64,000 nt of DNA. Source: Shimia sp. Lineage in GTDB: Bacteria; Pseudomonadota; Alphaproteobacteria; Rhodobacterales; Rhodobacteraceae. Of the stretch, positions 42,867 through 51,409 are shown piece after piece (the stretch's first letter is position 1; every line of letters begins with the position of its first letter). The notes beneath the pieces were generated by a model. It made no database searches and had not been told where the DNA came from. It saw only the letters and a list, made by a program, of their open reading frames with translations. Position numbers and translations under genes: made by a program. The stretch covers positions 1 to 64,000 of the forward strand of contig NZ_JAKVCW010000011.1 of assembly GCF_022448905.1 (NCBI RefSeq), given 5' to 3'.

Positions 42867-44168
42867 TCAAATTGACTTGGCCTGAGACCAGAAAGGATCG
42901 CGCCCCACATAGTCAATCATCCAACGCCGCGCGGAGCTGGCCGACATGCCTTCCAATTCCGGGTTCTGCCAGCCAAACACCATCTTGCGATGCGCTGCAT
43001 CCGTTTCGTCGGCCCCATTGAGATAGTCCATTACAGCAGTTTCTGGATCCTGATGCGACATAATCGACTTGTGCTCGTAGATCGTCTCCAACCCTCTGGG
43101 AACATCGCTTTCCCGTGCCAAAACCATATGGCGGATACGTTGTTTGAGGAAAATGGCCTCCATGCCGGAAATATCGCAAAGCGCCAAAGCCACGGCAACT
43201 GGCGCGCTGTCATCCTCTTCAATTGTGACCAACCGGCTCAACTGGGTGTGACACCCGAACCGCAGCTGGAGGCTGGCGTTACGCAACACCACGGCGACCT
43301 GCAAGCCAGACCGGCGCAAAAGGCGGATGCCAGAAATGAACTCGCGCACCATTGCGGGACGCAGCATACCCAAGTACGGATGCGGCTTGACCACAACCCG
43401 GTGCAAATCCAAAGCGCGTGCCGCTTTCAGAACCGCCATAAAGCCTCGCAGCCCCACAACAGAACTGTAGTTGTCTGCTTCTCCGCCATAGCCTTCCCAA
43501 GTTGGCGAATAAAAGATCACCGGCGCAGTATCCGTGATGCGCATAGGCTTGATCCACGGCATGGACTGCACAAACGTATCGCCCATCATCACGAGCCGGC
43601 CCTGATCCACGTCGGATGCGGTAAAAATACCAGCTTCCAAATAGCGATCTCGCGCCAGCGGTCCCGCAATGGAAACGTAGTCATACATCCGTGCAGCAGG
43701 TCGGACGGACGCCCCCTTGTTGCTTTCCCCATGCAACGTGAGCACGTGACGGAAAGAACGATTGGCAACTGTTTCTAAATTTGACTGCGAGTTGTACGGG
43801 TAAAACAGCACGCCACCGGGACGCAGGGGAAAACGTGTACCATTGGCGCCGCTACTGACCGGCCGCACATCCAAATCGGAGGGCAATCGGCTGAACAGGC
43901 GCTGCATCCGGATCAATGCTCGATGCCGCAACAGCAACGGCGTGTCAGACTTACCGTAGGCGCCACTCTCAAAAAACGGACGGATTTGATTGACCGCCGA
44001 CAGAACCGGACTGTCCATATAAACTGCTTGGTTGGGCACGGTTTCCACATCGCGCACGGCAACCGGCGAAGGCCGTTCCTCAGGCGTGTCCCCTGCTGGA
44101 TCGTCCTGCTGGTCGTCTGTGGTTTCTTTTCGCGTAACCAAACTATCCGTGTCCCGCACTTTCAACAT
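42867..44168 (-). CDS. CDP-glycerol/CDP-ribitol glycerophosphotransferase-like (TagF-type) protein
   Basis: The 433-residue protein has features of the TagF/teichoic-acid polymerase fold: YSPTWEGYGGE, VVKPHPYLG, and DISGMEAIFLKQRI, which bind the CDP-alditol. Such enzymes build poly(glycerol- or ribitol-phosphate) chains, and homologues act in polyol-phosphate capsules of Gram-negative pathogens. It lies directly after genes for a cytidylyltransferase and a reductase that could make CDP-ribitol. The N-terminal 50 residues are polar and unstructured. Confidence 0.78.
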   Translation of the reverse strand: MLKVRDTDSLVTRKETTDDQQDDPAGDTPEERPSPVAVRDVETVPNQAVYMDSPVLSAVNQIRPFFESGAYGKSDTPLLLRHRALIRMQRLFSRLPSDLDVRPVSSGANGTRFPLRPGGVLFYPYNSQSNLETVANRSFRHVLTLHGESNKGASVRPAARMYDYVSIAGPLARDRYLEAGIFTASDVDQGRLVMMGDTFVQSMPWIKPMRITDTAPVIFYSPTWEGYGGEADNYSSVVGLRGFMAVLKAARALDLHRVVVKPHPYLGMLRPAMVREFISGIRLLRRSGLQVAVVLRNASLQLRFGCHTQLSRLVTIEEDDSAPVAVALALCDISGMEAIFLKQRIRHMVLARESDVPRGLETIYEHKSIMSHQDPETAVMDYLNGADETDAAHRKMVFGWQNPELEGMSASSARRWMIDYVGRDPFWSQAKSI

Positions 44169-44171
44169 GTT

Positions 44172-44876
44172 TTAGGTGCGCACTACCAAATTTTCACTCA
44201 ATAGCATCTTGCCTGTAGGTGAAGACATCATGGCAATCACGTCTGCAACCTGTTCTGGCTGCATAATAGTTGCTGGATCCTCGTCTGGTGCAAGGGTTTT
44301 GCGCAATTCAGTGGCGCAACGACCTGGCGACAGGCACACCACGTCCACACCATAAGGCGCCAATTCTTCCCGCATGACCTCGGACATATTGATCACCGCC
44401 GCTTTGGAGGTTGAATAAGACAACCAGCCGGAACGCCCGTTGATACCTGCCGTGGACGCAATGTTGATGATTTTCTCAAGCGGATGGTTTCGTAGCAGCG
44501 CTTCCTGCACAAAGCGGAAGGGCGCATAAACATTCACCCGCATGGTGCGCTCGAAATCGGCCATGTGAGTTTCGTTGATCGACGCTGGCTTTGTGAACGC
44601 CGCGTTGTTGATGATATAGTTGACCGTAACGTTTTCAGCATCCAAGCGATCAAAAACACACTTGACCGCCTCTGGATCAGAAAGATCTGCTTCCACTTGA
44701 AAGATCTGCCGGTTCCCGGAAATCGCCCGCACCTCAGCCACCGCGCTGTCAAAAGTATCAGATTGTCGCGCGACCATGACAATGCAGCTCACATCATCCA
44801 TGCCCCGGGCAAAGCGGCGGGCCGTTGCGAGGCCGATGCCCTTTGAAGCACCGCTAATTAGAACAGTCTTAGTCAT
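44172..44876 (-). CDS. Short-chain dehydrogenase/reductase of the capsule operon
   Basis: The 234-residue Rossmann enzyme has the cofactor motif SGASKGIG (8-15), NNA at 90-92 and the catalytic Ser141, Tyr154 and Lys158. It overlaps the cytidylyltransferase gene by 8 bp. In Haemophilus Bcs1/Acs1 an SDR domain fused to an IspD-like domain makes ribitol 5-phosphate and then CDP-ribitol; here the same two activities may be split into two genes. Substrate assignment is inference from this context. Confidence 0.82.
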   Translation of the reverse strand: MTKTVLISGASKGIGLATARRFARGMDDVSCIVMVARQSDTFDSAVAEVRAISGNRQIFQVEADLSDPEAVKCVFDRLDAENVTVNYIINNAAFTKPASINETHMADFERTMRVNVYAPFRFVQEALLRNHPLEKIINIASTAGINGRSGWLSYSTSKAAVINMSEVMREELAPYGVDVVCLSPGRCATELRKTLAPDEDPATIMQPEQVADVIAMMSSPTGKMLLSENLVVRT

Positions 44877-45612
44877 GGGCAGGTACTTTTCCTTTGCTGT
44901 GGAAATCCTTCATCATGCCTTCTGCTATAATGAAATCTTCAGGTGTGGTAATTTTGATGTTTCGACTGGACCCTTCCAAAGAAAGGACTGGCTGTTTGGT
45001 CATTTTGACCACCATGACCGAGTCTTCATTGTAAGCCTTGGCTTTCTTTCGGGCCTTTGCATGGGCCGCAAGCAAAGTGTCCCGCTCAAATTTTTGTGGC
45101 AACTGTATATCAAAAACTTTCTCCCGTGACACACCGCGCTTAACAAGGCGTGTCTCAGAGTCGATCCGGCACATGGAAAACGAGATAGCCAGACAATAGC
45201 CAGCATTCACGGCAGAGTTCTCAATCAAGTCCGTCAACATATCGACCTTGATAAAAGGACGAGCCGCCTCGTGAAGCAGCACTATGTCTTTATCAGCGGC
45301 CTTGGCCAAAGCCTCACAGCTTTCTTGGCGCGTCGCGCCGGCCGGAATAATTTTATATGGCAAGCCTGCGCAATAGGCTTCCATAATTTCACGTGTACGC
45401 TCCTCATAGCCTTCAGGAGCATTGACAACAATCTCAGCCACATTTGGGGTCCGCACCGCCGCGATTATCGAGTGAGCCACCATCGGATGGCCTGCCAGTT
45501 TATAAAACTGCTTTGGCTCGTGATGGTTGGATCGCGCGCCCACACCACCCGACAACAGCAGGAAGGAAACCTGCGGTTCGGGATGTGGGCGTGTTAATCT
45601 ATGTAGGCTCAT
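44869..45612 (-). CDS. IspD/TarI-family cytidylyltransferase of the capsule operon
   Basis: The 247-residue nucleotidyltransferase has the CTP-binding loop SGGVGAR (21-27) and PKQF (33-36), then LLHEAARPFI and EDSVMVVKM. The family includes IspD (isoprenoid synthesis) and TarI (CDP-ribitol). Placement between the exporter gene and the SDR, with a TagF-like transferase, favours a ribitol- or similar polyol-phosphate substrate. A stand-alone isoprenoid IspD is the alternative. Confidence 0.82.
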   Translation of the reverse strand: MSLHRLTRPHPEPQVSFLLLSGGVGARSNHHEPKQFYKLAGHPMVAHSIIAAVRTPNVAEIVVNAPEGYEERTREIMEAYCAGLPYKIIPAGATRQESCEALAKAADKDIVLLHEAARPFIKVDMLTDLIENSAVNAGYCLAISFSMCRIDSETRLVKRGVSREKVFDIQLPQKFERDTLLAAHAKARKKAKAYNEDSVMVVKMTKQPVLSLEGSSRNIKITTPEDFIIAEGMMKDFHSKGKVPAHD

Positions 45613-45615
45613 TCT

Positions 45616-46737
45616 TTAGCTCGCTAACGCTAGTGTGGCCGCCACGATAGCGACGAATTTGGCAAGGTCGGTCGATGGCGCATTTGCGACAAAGAGCACA
45701 TCTTTGTCCCGCATCGCGAAGGCTTGGGTCATAAAAATCGCCTCAGGCGAGTTCATATCGACCCAATAGATCGTTGGCACGCCGTCAGAATAGGCGCGAT
45801 CAGGCAGCTTCACACCGGTGCTCTGCACCCGCGCCTGGTGTTCAAACCGGAACAGAAATACACCGCTGTCATCTGCGGTCTTATCGTCCAAACCACCTAC
45901 CTTGCTGATCGCTTCCGCCAAGGTGACGGTCTCAGTGCCAAAAGGGTATTGAGAAGGCTTGCTTACGGCTCCAAAGGCCGAGAACGTGCGCGGCTTGTGT
46001 AGCAGCTGCACCGTGTCACGCGGCTGCAACCATACATTGGCGCTGCCGGTGGAAATCACCTCATCCAAACGCGCGCGGGCGACGGAACTGCCGCGCACCA
46101 GGCTCACTTCCATGTCATGGGTGGGCTGGGTTGCGCCACCAGCCGTGGCCACCGCATCCAAAAGTCGCAATCCGCTAGCGGGAATATCAAACCGACCGGG
46201 CGCGCGTGCATCCCCCACCACGGTCACGCTCTGCGCGCCACCTTTTTCGAGGATGACGGAGACCTCGGGATCAACCGCTTTGCCGCGCAACCCATCGGCC
46301 ACTTGCGAGCGCACTTGATCTACAGTCAGGCCAATGACCGGCAGATTTCCGACATAGGGGATATTGATATTGCCGTCGTTGCTGACAATCACCGGGATCG
46401 CAGAAGACTTCTGCTCAACGGTGGAAAACAACCCTTCCGGAGAGCTCTCCCAGATCCGCACGGTCAGACGATCCCCCACACGAATACGGGTACCGGCACT
46501 TGACGTGCTGCGTGAACTGAGACTGCCCGCAAAACCGCCCTTCACCGGCGCTCCGACTTTGCCAATCACCGCTGGCGTCACCGGCACCAGGGCAAAATCA
46601 CGCGTGACATTTTCGTCATTTGCCACCTGATCCGTCATCGTGATCATCGCCCGGCTGGTGCCCTGGCCAGGCAAGGTCGAACAGCCTGCTACAGCCAACA
46701 CGAAAACAGCCGCAACAATCGCCCGGCCCCACCGCAT
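45616..46737 (-). CDS. Outer-membrane polysaccharide export lipoprotein (KpsD/Wza family)
   Basis: The 373-residue lipoprotein begins MRWGRAIVAAVFVLAVAGC, so Cys19 is the lipidation site. It then has the polysaccharide export domain RIRVGDRLTVRIWE and SLBB-type repeats (TVVGDARAPGRFDIP, FSAFGAVSKPSQYPFG). It forms the outer-membrane exit for capsule. The start at 46737 fits the lipoprotein signal length and follows GGGA; in-frame starts at 46764 and 46881 are possible. First gene of the capsule operon. Confidence 0.88.
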   Translation of the reverse strand: MRWGRAIVAAVFVLAVAGCSTLPGQGTSRAMITMTDQVANDENVTRDFALVPVTPAVIGKVGAPVKGGFAGSLSSRSTSSAGTRIRVGDRLTVRIWESSPEGLFSTVEQKSSAIPVIVSNDGNINIPYVGNLPVIGLTVDQVRSQVADGLRGKAVDPEVSVILEKGGAQSVTVVGDARAPGRFDIPASGLRLLDAVATAGGATQPTHDMEVSLVRGSSVARARLDEVISTGSANVWLQPRDTVQLLHKPRTFSAFGAVSKPSQYPFGTETVTLAEAISKVGGLDDKTADDSGVFLFRFEHQARVQSTGVKLPDRAYSDGVPTIYWVDMNSPEAIFMTQAFAMRDKDVLFVANAPSTDLAKFVAIVAATLALAS

Positions 46738-47484
46738 TTTTCCCAGCTTCGCTTCAACAACCATTCTGGTCTTCAACTTCCTGTTATTTGCACCAAAGCG
46801 CACGCCCTTCATACCGCTGGAGTCGCCCCGAATACAGAGGCATTCCGCCAGTTCCCTAAGCATGCTGTTGGACAATGCCAAGGAAGCCCCCGTTCGGGTG
46901 CTCTTGAGGGGACTGTATTTGCGAAAGTGGTTACCGATCTTCTAATGCCGCAACGTCAATTTTTGCTGCAGACGTCCGTTTGATCCTTTGGTCCATTGAA
47001 GAACTGAATGTTGCTGCCTGGCTCCGGCTGAGCGCAAGTAAGAGTATACATGGTGAGTATTAGCCCAAAAATTCGTTTTGACGCCCTCGGGCGCTGCGCG
47101 GATAAAAGCCGAAAAACAAAAGGAAAGTCAATAAAATAAACTCAAAACAATGGGGCGAAACCATCTTCAATAACCAATTTTCACAGCCCTCTATAAGTCG
47201 CAAAACCTATCTTGAAACGCGTGTGCGCGGCTTAAATAACAGCGTTACTCAGTTCTTGAATTTTTTTTCAATCTTCAAAATTACCTCCCGGAAAAGATGC
47301 CTTTCCTGCAGACATTACCGCCATACAGACGCCTCCAGAAATTCAAGATTCGGGCCGCCGGCAACTTTCCGCCGCAAAATTCACGCGCATGTTTCAAAGT
47401 CGTAAAAAAGCAACAGCTTCTGTGCGTAGCCCTGCCATTATGGCAAAACAGCCTCAATTAACCCCCGCCAAAAACACAGAAAAT
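46738..47484. other. AT-rich non-coding region upstream of the capsule operon
   Basis: No convincing gene is present in about 750 bp; base composition is clearly richer in A+T than the surroundings, especially 47040-47300. It probably holds the capsule-operon promoter and a long leader. I looked for a JUMPstart/ops element (GGCGGTAG) as in enteric capsule operons and did not see one. Confidence 0.5.
47102..47131 (-). promoter_or_regulatory. Candidate capsule-operon promoter
   Basis: On the minus strand TTGACT (47126-47131) is followed after 18 bp by TTTTAT (47102-47107), with a T-rich spacer. It faces the export-lipoprotein gene and predicts a leader of more than 350 nt. Other promoters in the AT-rich region cannot be excluded. 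Confidence 0.35.
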
Positions 47485-47509
47485 CCCCGCAGCGGCGCCA
47501 ACTGCGGGG
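47485..47509 (-). terminator. Intrinsic terminator after uxaC
   Basis: On the minus strand CCCCGCAG and CTGCGGGG pair across a 9-nt loop and are followed by ATTTTCTGTGTTTTT. It lies about 48 bp past the uxaC stop. Confidence 0.8.
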
Positions 47510-47556
47510 GTGCGTCTTCGGGCAAATTGGTATTGTTTTTAGGCACCAAAAGCGCG

Positions 47557-48972
47557 CTAAACAACTTTTCCCAACTTATAGGCATCAATTGCGAGATCGC
47601 GACACAACAGACAGGCAATCTCGTCCACGTCACTGCGCCCCAAAATGCCACGGCCCCGCTGGGCGGCCAGATGCAGGCTCACTCCCCGTCGCCACATGTC
47701 GTGCCGCGCCGGGATCGACATCAGCGCCCGCGTGTCATCATTGAAGCCCGCTAGGTTCCAATAGCCAGCCGTCTCCACCACCTGATCCAGATAGCGCGCG
47801 ATGCCATTGGCGCTGTCATGGAACCACCACGGAGGACCCAGCCGCAAGGCTGGCCAGTGCCCCGCCATCGGGGCCAATTCACGCGCATAGGCGCTTTCAT
47901 CCAGTGTAAACAGCAGGATGTTCATGTCGCGCTCATTGCCCACGCGATTGAGCAAGGCCTCCATGCCATCCACCCAATCCACGCGCACCGGCATATCCGC
48001 CCCCATATGCGCGCCAAACTTGTCATAGAGCGCCTTGTTGGTGTTGCGTTTGCTGCCGGCATGGATCTGCATCACCAGACCATCCTCAGCCGACATCTGC
48101 GCCATCTCGGTCAGCATATGGCCGTAGAACACCTGCGCCTCTTTTGGCGTGATCTTCCCGCTGCGCGCCTTGGCATAAAGCTCTGAAGCGCGCTTCTCAG
48201 TGAGATAGCAGGTCATAAGGTTCGCCACAGAATGGTCGGTCGCCGTCGCGCCATAGGCCATGAAATACGCCCGCCGATCCCGCAGCGCCTCAAGGTATCC
48301 GGCAAATTTCTCAGTGTCCTGCCCGGTTATGTCGGCCAGCTTAACGATGTCTTTTTTGAAACCCGGATGCTTGGGATCCAGAATGCTGTCTGGGCGGAAG
48401 GTCGGGATGATCTTGCCGCTCAGCTTCTGTTTCCGCGCCGCCTTGTGGTGACCAAGGTCCGACAACGCGCCATCCGTTGTTGCCAGCACTTCGATGTTGA
48501 ACTCTTCCAACAACGCCTGCGGCCGCAACCGCGCCGCCTTCAGTTCTGCGTCGATCTTGCCATAAAACACATCCGCGTTTTCACGATTCAGCGTGGCGGT
48601 AATGCCAAAGGTCCGCGCCATGGTGGTGGCAAACCAGGCATCACTGGGCGTGCCGCGGAACTTGTGCCAGTGATTGGCGAAGATGCGGAAGATCGCCCGC
48701 GCATCCCGTTTCTCCGGCGGCACGCCAATGCCCAGCTCCTCCAAAGGCACACCCTGGCTGTAGAGCATGCGGAAAATGTAGTGGTCGGGAATGATCAACA
48801 GCTCCGCCGGATCACTAAAGGCCTTGTTCTCGGCAAACCAGCTCGGATCACAATGGCCGTGCGGCGAGATAATCGGCATATCGCGCACACCGTCATAAAT
48901 GTCCTGCGCCGCATCCGGCAGGGTCAGGATCGGCGTGGTGTGTCCGGTCAAGGAAGTCAGTGGCTGGCTCAT
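47557..48972 (-). CDS. uxaC: Glucuronate isomerase
   Basis: The 471-residue cytoplasmic enzyme converts D-glucuronate to fructuronate (and galacturonate to tagaturonate). It has the family blocks SPHGHCDPSWFAENKAF near the N-terminus, QIHAGSKRNTN, and GPPWWFHDS near the C-terminus. ATG 48972 is chosen because the product then begins at the normal family position; the frame to 49086 adds 38 Arg/Ala-rich residues. It diverges from uxuA across a 663-bp region with a perfect palindrome. uxuB is not in the window. Confidence 0.95.
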   Translation of the reverse strand: MSQPLTSLTGHTTPILTLPDAAQDIYDGVRDMPIISPHGHCDPSWFAENKAFSDPAELLIIPDHYIFRMLYSQGVPLEELGIGVPPEKRDARAIFRIFANHWHKFRGTPSDAWFATTMARTFGITATLNRENADVFYGKIDAELKAARLRPQALLEEFNIEVLATTDGALSDLGHHKAARKQKLSGKIIPTFRPDSILDPKHPGFKKDIVKLADITGQDTEKFAGYLEALRDRRAYFMAYGATATDHSVANLMTCYLTEKRASELYAKARSGKITPKEAQVFYGHMLTEMAQMSAEDGLVMQIHAGSKRNTNKALYDKFGAHMGADMPVRVDWVDGMEALLNRVGNERDMNILLFTLDESAYARELAPMAGHWPALRLGPPWWFHDSANGIARYLDQVVETAGYWNLAGFNDDTRALMSIPARHDMWRRGVSLHLAAQRGRGILGRSDVDEIACLLCRDLAIDAYKLGKVV

Positions 48973-49635
48973 CGTCAAACGTCTCTCTGTGCTGGCAGAG
49001 CCCCCGGCGCGGGCGCCCCACACGGCCCCGCGTATACGCGCAATGCGTACACAACAGGCCCAAGTCATTCCCAGCCAAAGGCACATAGAGGGATTTATGT
49101 TCCGCTAACGCACACGGCACGAGTCGGGCACATTGGCGCGCGCAGCCTAAGCACAGCTCAAAATTCACAAGATAAGAAAACACCCATGCCGTGCAGGCAA
49201 AGCGCCACGAAAAGCTGCACGTTCACGACATCTTTAGCAACCACATGAAATTACAAACACTTCTTATAAAGCGCTGCTTCGAAATCAACCCAAGGATGTG
49301 ATCGCCGCCATCTCGGAGGCACGTTTTGGCGCGCCCCACTACCACCACACTCCTGAAAACAAACATAAAATGCCACCTAAATTCCCAAAAGGCTGGCCAG
49401 AACGTCCCTCCCAAACGACCTCAAATCAGCCTAAGACGTGACCACAGAGCACGTTAAAGACGCAAACTCAGGCGCCCGCCATGGCAAAGATGACCCAACG
49501 GCAACATTATAGCATCTCCCAGCAGCAACCATCTGCAAATGCGCGAAATTTTCCCTTGCCGGGGCCGCCTTCAGGTTGCACCATTCGCCCAAACGCTCGG
49601 CCGTGCCCACGCGTGACCTGACTTAGGAGTTCCCT
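48973..49635. other. uxaC-uxuA divergent regulatory region
   Basis: These 663 bp hold no gene I can support. The region should contain both hexuronate promoters. The clearest element is the palindrome at 49029-49040. A 60-odd-codon open frame around 49222-49440 lacks an ATG and a ribosome binding site and was not accepted. Confidence 0.5.
49029..49040. promoter_or_regulatory. Perfect 12-bp palindrome upstream of uxaC, possible operator
   Basis: CGCGTATACGCG lies 57 bp upstream of the uxaC start and is followed by a related half-site (TGCGTACAC at 49044-49052). Position and symmetry suit a hexuronate repressor site, but no regulator gene is adjacent. Confidence 0.4.
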
Positions 49636-50841
49636 GTGAAGCAGACATGGCGCTGGTTTGGTCCGGCTGACCCGATCGACATCTACGACTTGCCACAGGT
49701 GGGCGTGCAAGGCGTGGTCACCTCCCTGCATCACATCCCCCCGGGCACCCCTTGGTCCAAGAGTGACATCCGCGAGCGACAGGCAGAAATCGCCAAACCA
49801 ACGCCACAACCCACAGGCCTCAACTGGGAGGTGGTGGAAAGCCTGCCGGTTTCCGAAGTCATAAAGACCAAAGGCACCGGCTACGCCGCGCACATTGCCG
49901 CTTATAAGGAAAGCCTGCATAACCTTGCCGGCTGCGGCATCCAGACGGTGTGTTACAACTTCATGCCTGTGCTGGACTGGACCCGCACCAACCTCGCCGC
50001 GCGCATGTCCCACGGCGGCACCGCCATGGCCTTTGATGTGGTTGACTTCGCCCTGTTTGACCTCTTCCTACTGGCCCGTCCCGGCGCAGAAGACGATTAC
50101 AGCCCAGAGACCAAACAAGCCGCCAGTGCCCGTTTCAACGCATTGGACGACACCGCACAGGCCAGCTTGGTGAACACCATTGTCGCCGGGCTGCCGGGCG
50201 CCACCGAAAGCTGGACCCTGACAGATGTGCTGGACCTACTTGCTCTATATAAAGACATCGACGCCTCCCAGCTGCGCGCCAACCTGATCGACTTTCTGTC
50301 CGAAGTGGTGCCCGTGGCCGAAGAACACGGCATCCGCCTGTGCTGCCACCCCGACGACCCGCCGTTCTCTCTGCTAGGACTGCCCCGCGTGATGTCCTCC
50401 ACGGCAGATTACGAGGCCATCCTCTCCGCCATCGACAGCCCCGCCAACGGCGCAACACTCTGCACCGGCTCCCTTGGCGTGAACCCGGCCTTTGACACAG
50501 AAGACTTCATCGCCCGTCTTGGCCCACGCATCCATTTTGCCCATCTGCGCAACACCCTGCGCCAAGGACCATCTGACGGCAACAAGCTCAGCTTTCACGA
50601 GTCTATGCATCTGGAAGGGCAAACCGACATGGTCCTCGCCATCCGCGCGCTGCTGAAGGAAGAGTCCCGCCGCAAGGCCGAAGGCCGCAGCGATTGGGAC
50701 ATCCCCATGCGCCCGGACCACGGCCAACACATCTTATATGACCTGCACAGCGAAACCCTGCCCGGTTACCCGCTGATTGGCCGCACCAAAGGGCTGGCGG
50801 AACTGCGCGGCGTGATGACCGCGCTCACCGCCGATCTATAA
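49636..50841 (+). CDS. uxuA: Mannonate dehydratase
   Basis: The 401-residue TIM-barrel enzyme dehydrates D-mannonate to 2-keto-3-deoxygluconate. It begins (M)KQTWRWFGPADPIDIYDLPQ and contains LCCHPDDPPFSLLGLPR and LRQGPSDGNKLSFHES, with metal-binding Cys and His residues. The start is GTG 49636 with AGGAG upstream. The 3' end overlaps the convergent mdeR gene by 6 bp. Confidence 0.96.
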   Translation: MKQTWRWFGPADPIDIYDLPQVGVQGVVTSLHHIPPGTPWSKSDIRERQAEIAKPTPQPTGLNWEVVESLPVSEVIKTKGTGYAAHIAAYKESLHNLAGCGIQTVCYNFMPVLDWTRTNLAARMSHGGTAMAFDVVDFALFDLFLLARPGAEDDYSPETKQAASARFNALDDTAQASLVNTIVAGLPGATESWTLTDVLDLLALYKDIDASQLRANLIDFLSEVVPVAEEHGIRLCCHPDDPPFSLLGLPRVMSSTADYEAILSAIDSPANGATLCTGSLGVNPAFDTEDFIARLGPRIHFAHLRNTLRQGPSDGNKLSFHESMHLEGQTDMVLAIRALLKEESRRKAEGRSDWDIPMRPDHGQHILYDLHSETLPGYPLIGRTKGLAELRGVMTALTADL

Positions 50842-51291
50842 AGCCGGAAACACGCCGGTCTTTTTCACCGTGCCATAGGCAAAGGTGGTGTCGATGCTGG
50901 CAATCCCGCCAATCGGATGAATGCGCAGGCGGATGAATTCCTCATAAGCCTCCAGATCCGCCACCACCACGCGCAGCTGATAATCCGTTGCCCCGGTCAG
51001 AACGTGGCACTCCAGCACCTCATCAATCAACATCACCGCGCGCTCAAACCGCTGCACATCCTCTTCATTGTGCCGCTCCAGTTTCACCCGCACAAACACC
51101 GTCACCGGCAGGCCATAGGCTTTGGCATCCACCTCTGCGCCGTAACCGGTGATTGCGCCAGAGCTTTCCAAATTGCGCAACCGTCGCAGACAGGGACTGG
51201 GGGACAGATTCACCGCCTCCGCCAGATCCTGATTGGTCATGCGCCCATTGGCCTGTAACGCCCGAATAATCTGACGATCTTTGGCATCCAT
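50836..51291 (-). CDS. mdeR: Lrp/AsnC-family regulator of the methionine gamma-lyase cluster
   Basis: The 151-residue protein has an N-terminal winged helix-turn-helix (LQANGRMTNQDLAEAVNLSPSPCLRRLRNLE) and a C-terminal RAM ligand-binding domain. It diverges from mdeA with 118 bp between them containing a 17-bp inverted repeat. In Pseudomonas putida a similarly placed Lrp-type MdeR activates mdeAB; here the role is inferred from that organisation. Confidence 0.87.
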   Translation of the reverse strand: MDAKDRQIIRALQANGRMTNQDLAEAVNLSPSPCLRRLRNLESSGAITGYGAEVDAKAYGLPVTVFVRVKLERHNEEDVQRFERAVMLIDEVLECHVLTGATDYQLRVVVADLEAYEEFIRLRIHPIGGIASIDTTFAYGTVKKTGVFPAL

Positions 51292-51302
51292 CTCGCGACT
51301 CC

Positions 51303-51319
51303 TTGGCAGATTATGCCAA
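51303..51319. promoter_or_regulatory. Inverted repeat in the mdeR-mdeA intergenic region
   Basis: TTGGCAGATTATGCCAA is a 6-bp inverted repeat with a 5-bp AT-rich centre, 11 bp upstream of the mdeR start and about 90 bp upstream of mdeA. This is the usual size of Lrp/AsnC binding sites, so it is a good candidate MdeR operator. Confidence 0.6.
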
Positions 51320-51409
51320 CATTCTACCCAACTGCGCTATTTTTCGCAATCACATGCCCCGCAACCTCCCCCAAACTGACCTTAACAGTTTCACGCGAGG
51401 ACCCTTCCC

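Noticed and set aside
49222..49440. Open frame of about 70 codons in the uxaC-uxuA gap (contains ARFGAPHYHH)
   Set aside because: It has no ATG, no ribosome binding site and no recognisable family. It is too short to distinguish from chance.
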